Shown here: piece after piece, positions 1 through 13,290 of the stretch
How the letters are laid out: each line of letters starts with the position of its first letter
How positions within the stretch are numbered: the stretch's first letter is position 1
NCBI GenBank assembly: GCA_013399875.1
Contig: VXAZ01002116.1
Location: 227,736-291,735, forward strand
Source of the DNA: Gymnorhina tibicen
Taxonomy: Eukaryota > Chordata > Aves > Passeriformes > Artamidae
Direction of reading: 5' to 3'
DNA: 64,000 nucleotides
Position numbers and translations under genes: made by a program
Notes under the pieces: model-generated
Told to the model about the DNA's origin: nothing
What the model saw: only the letters and a program-made list of their open reading frames with translations
The model's database searches: none

Positions 1-3000
1 GACTTAGCAGCTCCAACACTGATCATCAGATCCCCAACCAATTTGGCAGGCTACTACAGGAAAAGAGCCCAGCTGAGGAAACTGGTGTGAGTTCAGACTA
101 TTTAAAGAACTTCTGGTGTGGAGGCTTTGAAATGACAAAAGAGCATCTTAAAAGGAAGCCCTGTTGCTAAGCAACATGAGTTGTTGTATATAGAGTTCCA
201 GGAAGAGAAGAGAGAAACCTCTGCTGCTTTCAAGGAAGAAATGCTGGTGAGGAGCCATTGCTGCATCCAAAGTGTTTTTAAAGTGTTCCAGTGACATCCT
301 GTCTGTGAGAGGGTTTCCATGACCCTTCAGTACAGAGTGGCCACTGGTGAGACTGTGTGGGCAGGTGACAGCCACCTCTCCTCCTCCACCTGCTGAAATG
401 CAGGAGCATTGTGCCTCTGCTCACGCTGGGTGAGAATAATGGGAGAAACCTGAAACTGCAACGATAAGGCAAAAAAAGCATAAGTCATGCTCAGCCAGAT
501 GTTTTGGGAATGTGAAGTGATGTTTCAGCAGAGTTTTCATTGCTTCAATTAATTTCTCAAGTTTCCCTCCTCTTTCTCCCCCATTCATATTAACAAATTC
601 TTATCTTTCACACTGATGGTCTTTGCCTGGTGATCATCCATCCAGCTGTCAGGTAACTACTGGTTACAGCATGTCATTTAACGATGTAAAATGCATGCTC
701 CATTCAGGAGTATGTCAAAATAAATATATTTTGCCACAACATGACATTTTTTCCTTTGTCCTCTCCATGCTTCACAGATGGGGCTTACAGTGGTCTTGCC
801 TTTCTTGCCAAGTGTGAGTCCTTGACCGATCTGATTTGCTGATGGGAGAACATATCAACCTCTCTGCTAAAATTCAGGGTTTTGTTCTTCATGTGGCTGC
901 TGGGAGTTGAGGCTGCAATTGGGTGCTGCTAATGAGCTGTTTCTATCAGATAGTTTTGAAAGGGTAAATTCTTATAACTCAGCCAGACTAGAGATGGGGG
1001 TATGGAAAGAGTGGTTCCATGTGTGCAGAGCTATTCAGCCATGTCCCCTCTGCCCACTGGCCTCAGCAGTAACAAGTGACCTGGGGCCACAGGTCATTTC
1101 TCCCATCAGATACTCACTCCCTGTGAGTATCCTGTCTGCTATAATGTCAGCTTTCATATGTTTTTTTTTTTTAATATATACTTCAAATACCCAGTCCCTG
1201 TTTCCAAAACTATGTGCTAGGAGAAGAATTTGCCAAATGTTTAGACTTGCTGAGTTTGTCAGATCCTGGTCTGCTCTTCAGCCCCTTGAAAAATCTCTGG
1301 ATGCATGTCCTACAGTGTTGACAGGGGTAAGAGTCTGCAGGCTGGTCTTTAGTCTTTTGAAAGGATTTTGCTTGGCAACTGAGTGTTTGGCAAGGTTTTA
1401 TTTCCATCAGAGAAAGCTCCATCAGAGCTTCACACTGCAGCTTGTCTGGGTGTTAGTTCTTTGCATATTGCCATCCCTCCAAAATACCAATTTCATTCAA
1501 AGGAATGCCAGAAGCAAGCCAAAGCTTTCTCTTGATTTTTTGCAATGACTTTAAAAAAAGGAGTGAAATTCTCGAGACACTGTACCCCAGCTCTCTGTGC
1601 TCTCCTGTGGGTAAGCTCTCCTGAGGGGTGGCTGGGAGCAGCTGAACAGCCAGGCCTATGGCAGGGAAGGCCTGGAATGCCTAATCTCCCTAGCCCAAAA
1701 GGAAGGGAGCAGTGGCTGGGCTCCATCCTCCCACGGGCAGTGACGACGAAGTCTCTCCGGGATGGTGCTGGCCGATAGTCAGTTCTTCCTCTGTCACTGG
1801 GGCCCGTTGCCCAGTCACACTTGCTGTCAATTATAGGCTCTTTCCTCTTGGTGTAGCTGTATTTTCCTTGCTCTAATTTAACTTGTTGCTTACTTTGCTG
1901 TCGACAGCTGAGGACAATTGACCCTTTCCTTCACCTAATATTGTCTGCAGCATCTGTAGGCTGTCAGCACTGCAGCCCCCATTCCCTCTCCAGCATTGCT
2001 GCTCCGCCTGGTCAGAGCCATCATTTCCAGCTTGTGGGGACAAAACCATGTTTAAAGAAATGTTCCTAGAAGGTGTCTGAATTGTAGTTTGTCACGCTGC
2101 TGTGCTGATCCAAACTGCACTTCTTGGGGCAGATACGTGTCTCTGTCAGTCTGCACTGCACCATGGGATGTATATTTTCCTTAGGTCACAGAAGAGTGGG
2201 CCTTAAAGAAACACTAGGGGTTGGGCACTGGCACACCATTTTAATGAACAAATAGAAGTTTCAGATGTTTTGTTTGTGTGATAAAAACAGCAGTGTCTTT
2301 CAGTGTGCTGCTGTTTGTGAGTAGTGAGCCTGCCCTGGACAGGGTTTGCCTGGCTTGATTAAATGACAAAAGCTGGGTGTGGGCAATAGGACTGTACAAA
2401 TGGACTGTTTTACACACAAGTGGAAGTAACTCTAGAAGAGGGCAGTGGGGTGAACAATAGCAGAAAGAAAAACTCCTGTGATCTTGATGAGATTTACAAA
2501 ATTTGCCTCCCATATTATCCTTTTATTTATTTTTACCTTTTTTCCTTCTCTCTTTCAGATACCTAAGCAGCACAAGCAGCAATTTCTATGGACCCAGTCT
2601 TGGAGGAGTGATACCCAGCATTGTGGAGTGAGCAGGACCTCAGGGAGCTGGAGTTTGAAACAGATTTGGTTGGCTGCCTGCTGCCAGAGGAAAATCTAGC
2701 CAGTTACTCGAGAGACAACCATGACTTCGTCTAGATTTTCAGTTAACAGTGTTTTCCATGGCCTTTCTTTTTGAGGTCCCATTTCTAAACTGCTGTCAGC
2801 CTGGACCTCATCATGGCCAGCTGTATGGGATCCCTGCAGTACATGCTGCTGTGCCTGTCTGCAGCTCCAGCTCTCATGCCCATGTGCTGAATGGGCACTG
2901 TTTGCTAAGGCACTGTGGGACACCCTGAGCATGAGAAGACAATGAAGAGTTCTCTTCAGGGTAATCCATCTTCTTAGCATTATTCAAGTGTTTGTGCACC

Positions 3001-6000
3001 TTGCAGGTGAGTGCAGTTTCACCCGAGGAGGTTTTTGTGTCTATGTTCAGTGATCTATGCTGGTGACTTGTTGATGTCTTCTGTAGTTTATGGGATGTTT
3101 GTTAGACCTCTTGGGCCTGAACGATTTTGTCATCACTTAGATGATTCTAAGTGGTGGTAACAGTGCAAAACCAAAAGGACATGTACTTCATGCTGAAATT
3201 CACTTCTTGTCCTTATAATATATAAGGATATAGATTAAACAGACTTTAAAAGGAGAATTTTAAGTGAATTTTGTTATCTGAGGGTAAAACTCAGAGTCTG
3301 GATAAACAAAGAGAATAAATGCAACAGTACATTAGGAAAGAGGGAGTAATTATTATTTTAAAATGTAACCTCATGAATTTCTTATCTAAACTGGAAAGTC
3401 CTTAAAGACAGAAACGTGTTTGAGCTCTGCAGTACAGATGTTCCCTCCGATCTACAAGTACACGCACAGGGGTACAGACAGAGGGAAACTAGATGACAGA
3501 GATGAGAAAAAAGTGCTGAGGTGCAGATTCAGCGGTAAATTAATCAATGGAAGCAGCGAGTGATGGGGGATAGGGAGTCCCTCTGGCAGATGGTCTGAAG
3601 TGGAGCTCCGGGTGACAAGAGGTTGAAGCCACCACATAGCCCCAAACTTCCTTGGAGCTCTGAGCATGATCTTAGAGTAACTGTGTAAATACTAGTTATA
3701 TGTCAAAAATCCAGTAAAATATGCCAGTTATGCTGGATTTGCAAATAGATATTTTTTTGTTTTTCCAAACCTACAGCTCAGGCTGCAATTCTGGGAGGAA
3801 CGCAGCTAGGAAAACCCCTGTGGATAGGAACCAAAGCCACTGCTGGCATATGTGGCCAAGGAGCAAGTTGCCAATATTTTCCTACAGTTTTCTTCCAAAT
3901 CATTATTTACTCCCACTGCTGCTATCGATTTCCACGAGATGGAGCTAGTCTAACATGGATTTGGCAGCAGACCTCCTTCCCTTCCTTTTCCCCTTCCCTT
4001 TCCCCTTCCCCTTCCCTTCGTTTTTTTCATGACAGAATTTCTGAAGTGGGTAGAATTTTATGAAAAATCATCATCCAAAAAAAAAGCAAATCCTAAAGGC
4101 AACAGTTGGAGCTAAGTGCACATTTGGATAGGCTGTGTCATCAAAAGACCTCTTGCAAAATTACTCCCAGAGGGTGGAGGTAAATACAGAGCAGCTTTGT
4201 CCCACACTGGGGCAGCTGTTCAGGTGTGCACTCAGCCTCACCTTCTGGAGGATCTGTTTTGCCATGGCCAGGGAAACTTCCATTGCCCCATGTCCTGAGC
4301 CTATGCTGGGTAGCTCTTTGACATCCATCAGACACTGCCTGTGGCCCCAGTTTGCAAACCTCAGCCCTCTGCGGCAGCAGACTGCCTTTGCTGAATCGTG
4401 ATGACCCTCTCCTGTGACATTTCTGTCCTTTTAAATCAATTTTTTAAAATCTAGTTATGTCCATCTAGTTCTGTGCCATCTTCTCCCACTGCAGCATCTG
4501 CTCATTCCCTCTCTGCTTTGCCCCACCAGCCCCATTCCCCACCGAGTCACAATGCAGACACACATTCATGTAAATGTTGTTGCTTTATGATATATGTCTG
4601 AAAACCTCATGGCGTGCCTGTCTTTTGATCAAGTCATGCCCACAGAGCCAAACTTGTCCTGCCCTTGTTGCTGGGGCATACTTTCACACTGCAGCCCCTA
4701 TAAACAGCAGCAGCTCAGGGAGAGGTGTTTATCTAGGGATTTTCAATAGGAGCTGTCAAAATTAGGGCCAGGTTTATATGCAATGTTGGTAATGCTTGGA
4801 AGAAGGGTATCATGAGCACCCCTTGCTCGAAGCTTGTGTTGCAAGTTGTTTAGGGCTGTTCTGGCACTGCTGTGAGAAGCTGGTGTTCTCTGTTGGCACA
4901 CAGGAGATAAGTGCTATCTCTGTGATGAGGTGTTGCTGGCAACCAGTGCCTGCCCTGAGTCCATGGCCACCCAGCGAGGCAGTGGGCAGAGGTTTCCTTC
5001 CCAAGCAAGTGCCCAGTGCTGGAGGCTGACTGCTCCCCTTGCCTGCCACGGCAGAGAGCCAGCCGGCTGCTGCTTGTCAGCCACGTGGGGTCTGAAATCC
5101 TCACTGCTGCGGGTCCTGGCTAAGTGGAAACCACAGCAAGACAAATAAGGGTCAGCTATATAGGCAGGGGGCTGCCATTGCCAGATCTGGTAACACTGCA
5201 CCTGTCCAAATTCCCGTGTGAAATCTTAATTCACAAAGACTGGAGCATAAATGTGTTTGACAATTGTTGGTTAGGCTTTTTTCCCAGTATGGTTTAACAT
5301 CCATCCTTTCCTGCCCCCAAACCTGTGCTTTACAGCGGAGGCAGATTTGGAGGAAATATAAAAGGCTCTTGTGAACTCCCGGGCAGAGGATTGTCCTCTT
5401 TGCAGGCACCCCTGGGGCGGACCAAAACCTTTGGTACACTCTTAGCACACAGGCACTTATCAAGCACCGCCTGTCTCTTGCTTTTCAAGACCAGAACAGA
5501 GACAGAATCAGCATAATTTCAGTTTCTTTAATCTGATGACCATCTGGCGCAGCTGATAAGCATGTCTGGGAGCAGGCCTCAGAGAGCAAGCAGCCTTCAC
5601 CCATTCCCACTTCCAAGGAGCACCTCGCTGTGTGTCCTACAGATGAAGTTTGCTCCTCTTCCTCTACTCTCCAGTCTCCAACATGAACTACTTTGAAGTA
5701 ATTTTGCTTGAGCCACTTCACTCCCACTATACCACTTGTCCTTTCACAGAGTCATTAAAGTCCTCTAATACGAGTTATTTAAACATAGCTTTAAAGGTAT
5801 AATTTTCGTAGAAGTATGTGTCTGTTTGTGCATGCCTAGCATGCAGTTGCTGCACTCCGCATGTGTGCCCTGACTGCCCTTGCTGCCCTGCCTGGCTCAG
5901 GCCTGCTCACACCCAGCTGGCTGTGTGGGTGCACAGGCATGCCAGGAGCACATCCAAATACAAACGGATTTGCCATCGGCCGTGAAAACCTGCAGTGTGC

Positions 6001-8724
6001 AATTGCCTGTGGATGTTCGGGGTGTAATTCTCGGGGATGACGAACTGTCCATAGGTCCTTATGGACTGAACTGCTGTGCAAATTCCGTGAGACCAACTGG
6101 TCCAGATCCCAAAGGTCCTGAAGCTGTGCCCCTGGAAGATTCACCCAGATGGAGGGAGACAGCAAGGGAGGGAGCAGGCTGATGGCAGTGTGTGGGAGCG
6201 TGGCACAGGCAACACTGCTTCCAGGAGTTAAAATTAGTGAGCTAAAGTACATTTTTCTGCTTGCATGCAGGTCCCTGCTTTGGTCAGGTAGCCAAGCTGG
6301 AGGACAGCAGAGAGGGAACATCTTGCTTGCCAGCTCCCCTGCAGGCCCAACATCCAGAGTCAGGGAGAGCTGAAATCAGCCAGTGAGGGGTGCCTGCCCG
6401 TGGACACCAGCTGCTCACAGAGCAATAAATGACTGTGTTTCTTAACCAGAAAGAAGACGAGGCATGTGATATCTCTTGCCAGCACTGGTGCCATGGGTAT
6501 TTATTCCTTTTATGTGAGAAGAAAAAAAATGCCAGAAGAACCTAATAAATCACAGTATAAATGCTACTATTTGAAAGATCTGGGTTAGAAATTACTTGAA
6601 CTTTCATGAGTTTCACATGTCAGGGGTGTGGGTGATTCAGGCTAGTGATTATTCAAGACACAGGGTGTGATTGGACTTTCAGGATTTGGAAGGATTACAC
6701 ATGCTTGTCAAGTGGGTGTTTAATCTCTCTTCAGTTATAACTTCAGTTTGTAAATGTTGAAGCTATAAATCATCACACCCTTGGTCCACGGCATAGGACA
6801 AACTGTGCTGATTTTCTCCCACCTCAGCTTAGATTATGCTTTTCTCCAGTGCTATTAATGCCCTCCAAATTATGACTTTTCCTTTTTTAGCCCACACTGT
6901 TGTGTGCACACACATGCAGGCAGGCATGTGTTTCGTAACAAGTTTTTGTGCTTGTGACTCAGAGCTGAACTATTAAACCATAACACATGGCTGACATCTG
7001 GAATTCTCTCAGACATTTTTGTCATTTGAATATTGGTAGCCATGGTTTGCTACTCTCCTCCAAAATGTAACTTTCTTTATTCTCAGCTCATAAAAACAGA
7101 GCCAGAAGATTTTACTGAGCCTGTTGGTGTCACTTGATCAATACATATAAAATATTTTGTCCACTCCTGCTTTAAAGGCACATGTGTTCAGAGAGTTTGG
7201 CAGAAAGATCTTACTAAAGAAAGCCTCTGCTTCATTTAGGTTTAAAATGATTGCATACCATGAGAATATTCAGAAAATCATTGTTTTTGCACAGCAAGAA
7301 CCTGTGGTTGTTAAAAGTCACAAGAAGTCACCTGCTAGCTAGCAAAATGGGGTAAGATTTGCAAATGGATTGGCTTGGTGTTTGAATGTAATTATTTACA
7401 TTAATTCCTCCAAATGAATGCCACTCATTCGGCTGGTTTTAGAGGAAGATTAAAATATGCCTGTATTTGCTGTAATGTGGAATAGTTTGTCTTACCTGTG
7501 TCTCACAAGGTGTTGTGTGCTATTCCCAGGCTGTTTGCCATGAGCTGGTACGGTCCTGCAGAGATTAAGATTTTGCATTCTTCTTTAAATATTGTGGGGT
7601 TGCCACTCAGAGTGCTGTGATTAAGGTTGTGTTAAATTTCACATTGATACCAAGGATGTAATGAAAACTTCTGTCTATCTGCCACTGTGGTAAGTGTCAA
7701 GCAAAAGAGGTGAGCTGGGGAAATTGTTCCTGGCTTTGATTCAGAAAATCATCTACTCTGATTTTTCAATCCAGCCCTTACAAGCACATCTTTAAATTTG
7801 AGGGTTGTCTGGTTTTCCACTGACATTGAGAAGCATGTAACACTGCTTCACTGCTGCTTCAGGAAGAGAGGAGGAGCAGTGTCTGAAGCCTAAGCTGTCC
7901 CCTCTCAGAGTAAATATAAGATGTCTTTAAGGCACTTTCTTTGCCTGGTGAGCGGCTGCAAAAGAGGGGTGACGGCCGCTAAGTTAAAGAAGGTGACCAC
8001 AGAGGTTTCTGAGAGATGGACATATGAAAGTTTGTTGCAGAGGCTTTCTAGTCTTTGGCTATCAGAGCAAAAAGTGGCAGTGGTGGTGCAGCACTGTGAT
8101 GCCTTTGAAGGCATGCATGTTGTAGCAGTGAATTAATGTTACTTGGTGCAGGTTTTTTGTGTGGTTCACTGTAAGGCCTCTCAGATTCAGGAGGGAAGGC
8201 TTCACCTGCAGCACTTGGTCTACAGCACAGAACTGACATGTATAGCTGACTCTGGTGATCACTTGTCTGTGTGCCTGAGCAGCCAGCTTTCCACGTGTAT
8301 ATTTTTTGAAAATCTTTTTTTAGTAGTTTTGTTTCAGACCTGGTTATGTTTGTTCTGTTCACGGTAGCTGAGTAAAATTCTCATGTCAGTGGTTCAGAAA
8401 ATAATTTGTGCTCTGGCTCAAACAGTCAGGTCTCTGACTGTTACTGCTTTTTAGTAAGAACACCATGCCAAGGGAGTCTCATTGTGACAGGCTGTGACCC
8501 TGAAACACATGATGGCTGGAAGAGCATTCTTCCCATGGTCTTTCATCCTCACAGCTGCACTTCCCCACTGACTGGACAAGTGAGTACATTATTGTACTCA
8601 CCTGTCATGATTAAAGTAGAGTCCTTTGAACTCTTACAGACTGGTTTCTTCATCAAAAGCCTCTGGTGCTGATGTGGCCCTGAACTGTATGTATCCTTGC
8701 AACAAGGTTTTTCAGTGCACATGA
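1..8724. other. Unique-looking non-coding stretch
   Basis: I recognise no gene, RNA gene or interspersed repeat here apart from the pyrimidine tract listed separately. The open frames are short, start at arbitrary ATGs and overlap on both strands. The exception in length is a 213-codon frame on the + strand (907-1548), which shows no domain I know. A strong-looking splice acceptor occurs at 2557-2558 and is discussed in the findings. A TATA-like TATAAAAG lies near 5357, but nothing downstream supports a promoter. AATAAA-type hexamers occur near 3315, 6423 and 6543 without a supported transcript. Confidence 0.5.
3972..4028. repeat. Polypyrimidine CCTTT/CCCTT simple repeat
   Basis: A run of about 55 bases is almost purely C and T, built from degenerate CCTTCC and CCCTTT units and ending in a T-run. 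It is a low-complexity homopyrimidine tract of the kind that can form triplex DNA. No coding or regulatory role is visible. Confidence 0.85.
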
Positions 8725-9683
8725 ATACATATGCACAGATTCACTAAAGGGGAGTCATATTTGACCAGCCGGATTGCCTTCTATGATGAAACAACGACCT
8801 GGATGGATGAGGGGAGAGCAGAGGATATTGTCTACCTCAACTTCAGCCAAGGCTTTGGCAGTTTCTCTCACAACATCCTCACAGACAAACTCAGGGATGT
8901 GGGCTGGATGAGTGGGCAGAGAGATCAATCGAGAAGTGTCTGAATAGCAGATCCCAGAAGGTCAAAATCAGTGGCACGGGGTCCTGTTGGAGGCCTGTCC
9001 CTGGTGCTGTAGCCCAAGGTTCAATGCTGTACTGTTTAACTTTTTCATCCATGACTTGGATGAAGGGCAGATGCCTCCTCAGCAAGTTCACCAAGGACAC
9101 AGAGCTGGGAGGAATGGCCAACACCCTGGAGTGCTGTGCAGCTCTTCAGAAGGACTTGACAGGTTGGAGAGATGGGGACCTGGAGTGCTGTGTCCAGTTC
9201 TGGGCTCCTCAGGACAAGAGAGATGTGGAGCTCCTGAAGTGGGTCCAGGAGAGGCTCCAGATATTATGAGGGGTCTGGAGCATCTCTTATGAAGAAAGGC
9301 AGAGGGAACTGGGCCTGTTCAGCTTCAAGAAGAGATGACTGAGAGGGGACCCCATCAATATTTACAAGTATCTGAAAGGAAATTTCCAAAGGATGGACCA
9401 GGCTCTTCTCGGTGTTGCTGAGCAATGGAACAAGAGGCAATGGGCAGAAACTGATGCATAGGAAGTTCCACCTGAACATGAGGAAGAACTTCTTCACTGT
9501 GCAGGTGACCACACCCTGGAACATTGCCCAGAGAGACTGTAGATTCTCCCTCACTGGAAATATTCAAGAACTGCCTGGACACAATCCTGTGCCATGTTCT
9601 CTCAGATTATCCTGCTTGAGCAGGGAGGTTGGACAAGACATGGTCCCTTCCAACCTGACCCATTCTGTGATTCTGTATGTTAA
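8725..9683 (+). mobile_element. CR1 LINE, 3' half of ORF2 plus 3' UTR, internally deleted
   Basis: This is a chicken-repeat-1 non-LTR retrotransposon copy. Translation from about 8731 gives the reverse-transcriptase stretch FTKGESYLTSRIAFYDE, then YLNFSQGFGS, SHNILTDKL and later SKFTKDTELGG. In an active CR1 these positions read YLDFSKAFD and FADDTKLGG, so catalytic aspartates are lost. The frame is also broken by stops and shifts, notably at about 8940. After LTGWRDG (about 9175) the sequence jumps to LECCVQFWAPQ, so roughly 300 bp of the family consensus appears to be missing. The 3' part ends with CTGACCCATTCTGTGATTCT, the usual CR1 tail. The element is a dead 5'-truncated copy, as most avian CR1 insertions are. 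Identification rests on remembered CR1 consensus features. The exact subfamily is not resolved. Confidence 0.95.
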
Positions 9684-12600
9684 AGTGACCCTGGTGGCTG
9701 TGCCCCTGACTTTAATGAAAGCAGAGGCCCTCAGCAGGGGTGGCCATGGCCAGAGCAGTACCAGCCCATCTGCAGCCCAGAGCAGGCAAGACCACCCAGT
9801 CCATCTTCTTGAGCTGGTATGCAAATGTAGCTGTATTTTAGCTGCTGACAGCTCTGTTAATGGATTATGTGGGTACACAAAAGTGATGTGCTATAAACAG
9901 CAATTAAAACTGTGTTGTCAGAGTGTCAAAATCAATCTCAATTTTTGATATGGCCAGACATGCTACTTATTTTCTCATTATAAGGGTTAGAGCTTGTTGT
10001 TATGGTTATCAGGTGCTTCTGATTGTCAAATTCTGACAAAGTGTGAGACCCTGAGTTGAGCACTTCCTCACCAGATCTCTGAGTCAAGCTGATTTTGCTG
10101 GAAAACTTCAGCCAAAACACTTGGCTGTTTTTGAGCACAAATCCTGTGCACATAAATCCTGGTGGTGGACACCCACTCCTGGCGTGACCCATGCTTGCTT
10201 CGTCCCTTGGAGTGGCTCAGTGGGGCCACGTGCCCTGGGACTTGCATCAGCCCATGTCAATGCCTCTGCCATCAGCTGAAGTGTGTGCTGTCCCCATGGA
10301 GCCCAGAACTGTGCTTCAGCTTGAGGTGAGTGGTTTACGCTTCTCCAGTCTTGGGTGGGATAGAAGGGACTGTCTTTGTGTCTGGCCCCCACTGAGGACC
10401 ACAGTTTTGGCTTGCATCTTGTAAAATGAAAATTATTGCTTCCCACACTGTCTTAACCCTTGTCCATCTCCCCAGGCTGCCTTGAAAATGAACATGTTGT
10501 TCTGAAGCACTCACGTATTGTAGTGGCATGGGAGAAAACAAGCAGAAATTAATTAGTCTGTCTTCAGAGCAGGGTTTTGGGGATTATAGAAAATAAGCCT
10601 GTTAATCATTATGGAGAAGGTAGAATGCTCTGAACTGAGTCCTCACTCACCCTGGGTACTTAATGACATGTTTTCACTAGAAAAAAATGGTAAGATCACG
10701 TTAATTAAAGGCTATGCCAGAATGCATATGTACAAGGGGGGTAATTGAGGAATGCTGAATGTCTGCCAATTTGACATTACCTAACTAGCTTGATTTTTCA
10801 ACCATAGTAATATTCTCATATTTATGTATTTTTTGGGATGCCATATGAAAGAACAATATTTAAGCAAAATAGCATACTGAGCAGAGTAAATTACAACAGC
10901 AGGGTTCCTTGTTACTTTGTGCCTGATGGAGAAAATGAAAAAGGATAGTAAAGGGAGCAGGGAAGCAATGGTTTGTGTATCATACATAAAAAGGTTCTGT
11001 AACAGTGGTGATCTGTCTGCCATAGTAATGAAGTCAAGCATTTGGAATAATATGATTTCACAGCAAGACAGGGTAGTAGAGCTCTGTTGAGCTGAATCTG
11101 TATTAGATGGTGTGAGTTATCTACATGAAACTACAGAAAAGGTTAAATCTTAATTTTATTAAATAGTGGGTCACAGCAGACAGGATCACTTTATGGGTTT
11201 TCCAAGTTCCTAGTTTTCCTTGTCTCTAGCTTGTTATTCATTAGAGCTCTGCACAGCTCTGTGGGCTCCATGCAGCACTGGGCTTGCAAATTCATGGTAC
11301 TAGCCCTCTTCCCCAGGCGCCTTACTCTTGTAGTGTGCTGTCAGACACAATATTCAAAGACATCACTCTCTTAATATCTCTGGTTTCTCTGTATATATCC
11401 CTGGTAGGAAAACAAAAGACAATTCTGCCATCCTGCACCTAAGAGGACCCGACATAAGAATTGCTAAATGTGATTGGGTTTGTATCCCCAGATCTCCAAG
11501 TATCTTAGGCCACCAGCTCCTAATCTGATCTCTGGGACTTTGTTCCCTTCTTTCCTTGGGCTGGCACCTTTTAGCTCATTTCTTCACACCTCCCTTGAAT
11601 TTCTCTGTGCTGTTTTCAGACTTATGTTTCTGAACTAAGTCAAAAGCTTTGGCCTTTTACAAGTAGTTTCCAGTCAGAATTACTTCTGCTGGGACACCTC
11701 TGAGGAGAAAGAATTATCTGATTAAAAAGAGGAAAATCAAACCACACACAGTGTGATTATACCTGAATCTGTTGGAAGGTCAGCTGATTTTTCAGATGAT
11801 TTAAAACCATTAAATTGAGCAAGGACAGATATGCATCATTACTTGATCTTATCTTCATTGCCCTGGAAGCCTTTGATGTCCATTTGTCCTTCCCCTGTTT
11901 GTTTATGCTCTTTCATGCCTTTCTTCAAAGTAGACTGTAAAGCCTTTGGGACAAAGACCAGTGGTATGTTGGTAAATGGGAAGGACAGACTGACTCCTTC
12001 ATCTTGCCTAGTCTTAACTGTGGGAAATGGGTGAACGCTGCAGTGCTGACAGCAAGAATGGGTAAATCTGCCCTTGGAGTACTGAAATTTACCTGTGGCC
12101 ACACTATGGGGGGGGACTTAGTTTGCCTGAGCAGCTTATCTGGATTGCTTGGTGGCCAGGGGAGTAGCTGCTTGGGGCACCTGTGCATCATTCAGGAGCC
12201 AGCCTGGCCAGCACTGCAACCTGTTATTGACCAGAAGCCTTGGCCAAGGGACATCAAAAATCTGCTATTACAAAAAACAAATTAATCATAGAAACATCAC
12301 GTGTTTGTTAGGTTTTGTATAGTTTTCACTCCAAGGGGATGTTCATAAAGAGTTTCAATAACTATTGCAGAAGCAATGATCTTCAAGACAATCTCAAATA
12401 ACTAATTATTGTCGGATTTTACACGAACAAAAAGAGTATTATGAGGAAGAGCTAGAGATAAGACAACAAATGGAGCAATATCAGAAGATTACTCTAGAAA
12501 TGTGCATTGATCTTTTTAATGTTTTTAATTTGTGTAGTGCTTCAGGGAATAACCTATGTGAAGCAGTAGTTGTAATGCTAAATTAAGGAGGAACAGTTGT

Positions 12601-13207
12601 GAGAGAGGCAGGTCTTAAACACCTGGCACAATGCAAAAGCCCAAACTGAACCAGAAATGCTACTTACAATGCAAATATTAAACAGTATCTGTTTTCCCTA
12701 AAAACTATTCTCTAGACTTTGTTACAGTGGTTAGGGGATATCTTAACTCCTCTTGACGTTTTACTTTCACCTTGCTTGGTTTTTGGCTCTGTCCCTTGCT
12801 GTGAAGAAGAACTGTGTGAATACCTTAGTGCTTGTGTCTACAGAAATACTAAAGATGAAATGTGCTAAAATCCTGAAGGAAAGTGGAGGGAGTGGCTACC
12901 AAAGCATTTAAATGGAAGGTTTCTTCATTTGGGTTGGTAGCTTCTTGGGCGCAGGTTTTTGCAGTTATCTCGTATTAGGCATGATGACTTGTATTTGAGA
13001 AAATCTCATTCCTCATTAGTGACATCTTTATTTCTATCCCATCAGAGGTAGGTTTGAAAGACTGGACTGTGTTTTTATAATCAGAGGGGAAGTGTAGGTG
13101 AATGCATTATCAAGAAAACTGTTCTACTCAACAGGGAGGCTGAGAAACTGGTAAATCAAAATTGAAGATGGTTGTGAGAGGTTTGTCTGAGTTTGGTTTT
13201 TGTCCAT
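9684..13207. other. No recognised gene or repeat
   Basis: The stretch after the CR1 copy contains only short, unsupported open frames on both strands. Nothing matches a repeat family, RNA gene or protein domain that I know. Confidence 0.5.
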
Positions 13208-13290
13208 CAGTACTCAACATTTTAATGAAGTAAAGACAGTTTATTAAATTTGCAGATAACACCAAGTTTAGAGTGCTGTGATCATATCTC
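13208..13290 (+). mobile_element. Probable ancient CR1 ORF2 fragment
   Basis: The sequence around 13235-13275 reads as a decayed version of the CR1 segment that normally encodes a KFADDTKL-like stretch. AAATTTGCAGATAACACCAA gives K-F-A-D-N-T-K in one frame, and the preceding bases resemble the FINDL-like portion upstream of it. The surrounding sequence drifts quickly out of recognisable similarity. It could be a chance resemblance. A profile search against avian CR1 consensus sequences would settle it. Confidence 0.4.

Noticed and set aside
5340..5365. TATA-box promoter at TATAAAAG
   Set aside because: A single short motif without an initiator, CpG enrichment or downstream gene is not enough.
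5836..6321. 161-codon minus-strand frame overlapping a 100-codon plus-strand frame
   Set aside because: No domain is recognisable on either strand, and no splice or promoter context supports a gene. A processed pseudogene was considered, but no parent protein could be named.
9412..9948. 178-codon frame on the plus strand
   Set aside because: Its first half is the CR1 3' UTR, which is non-coding in the element, and the rest is unique sequence downstream of the tail.
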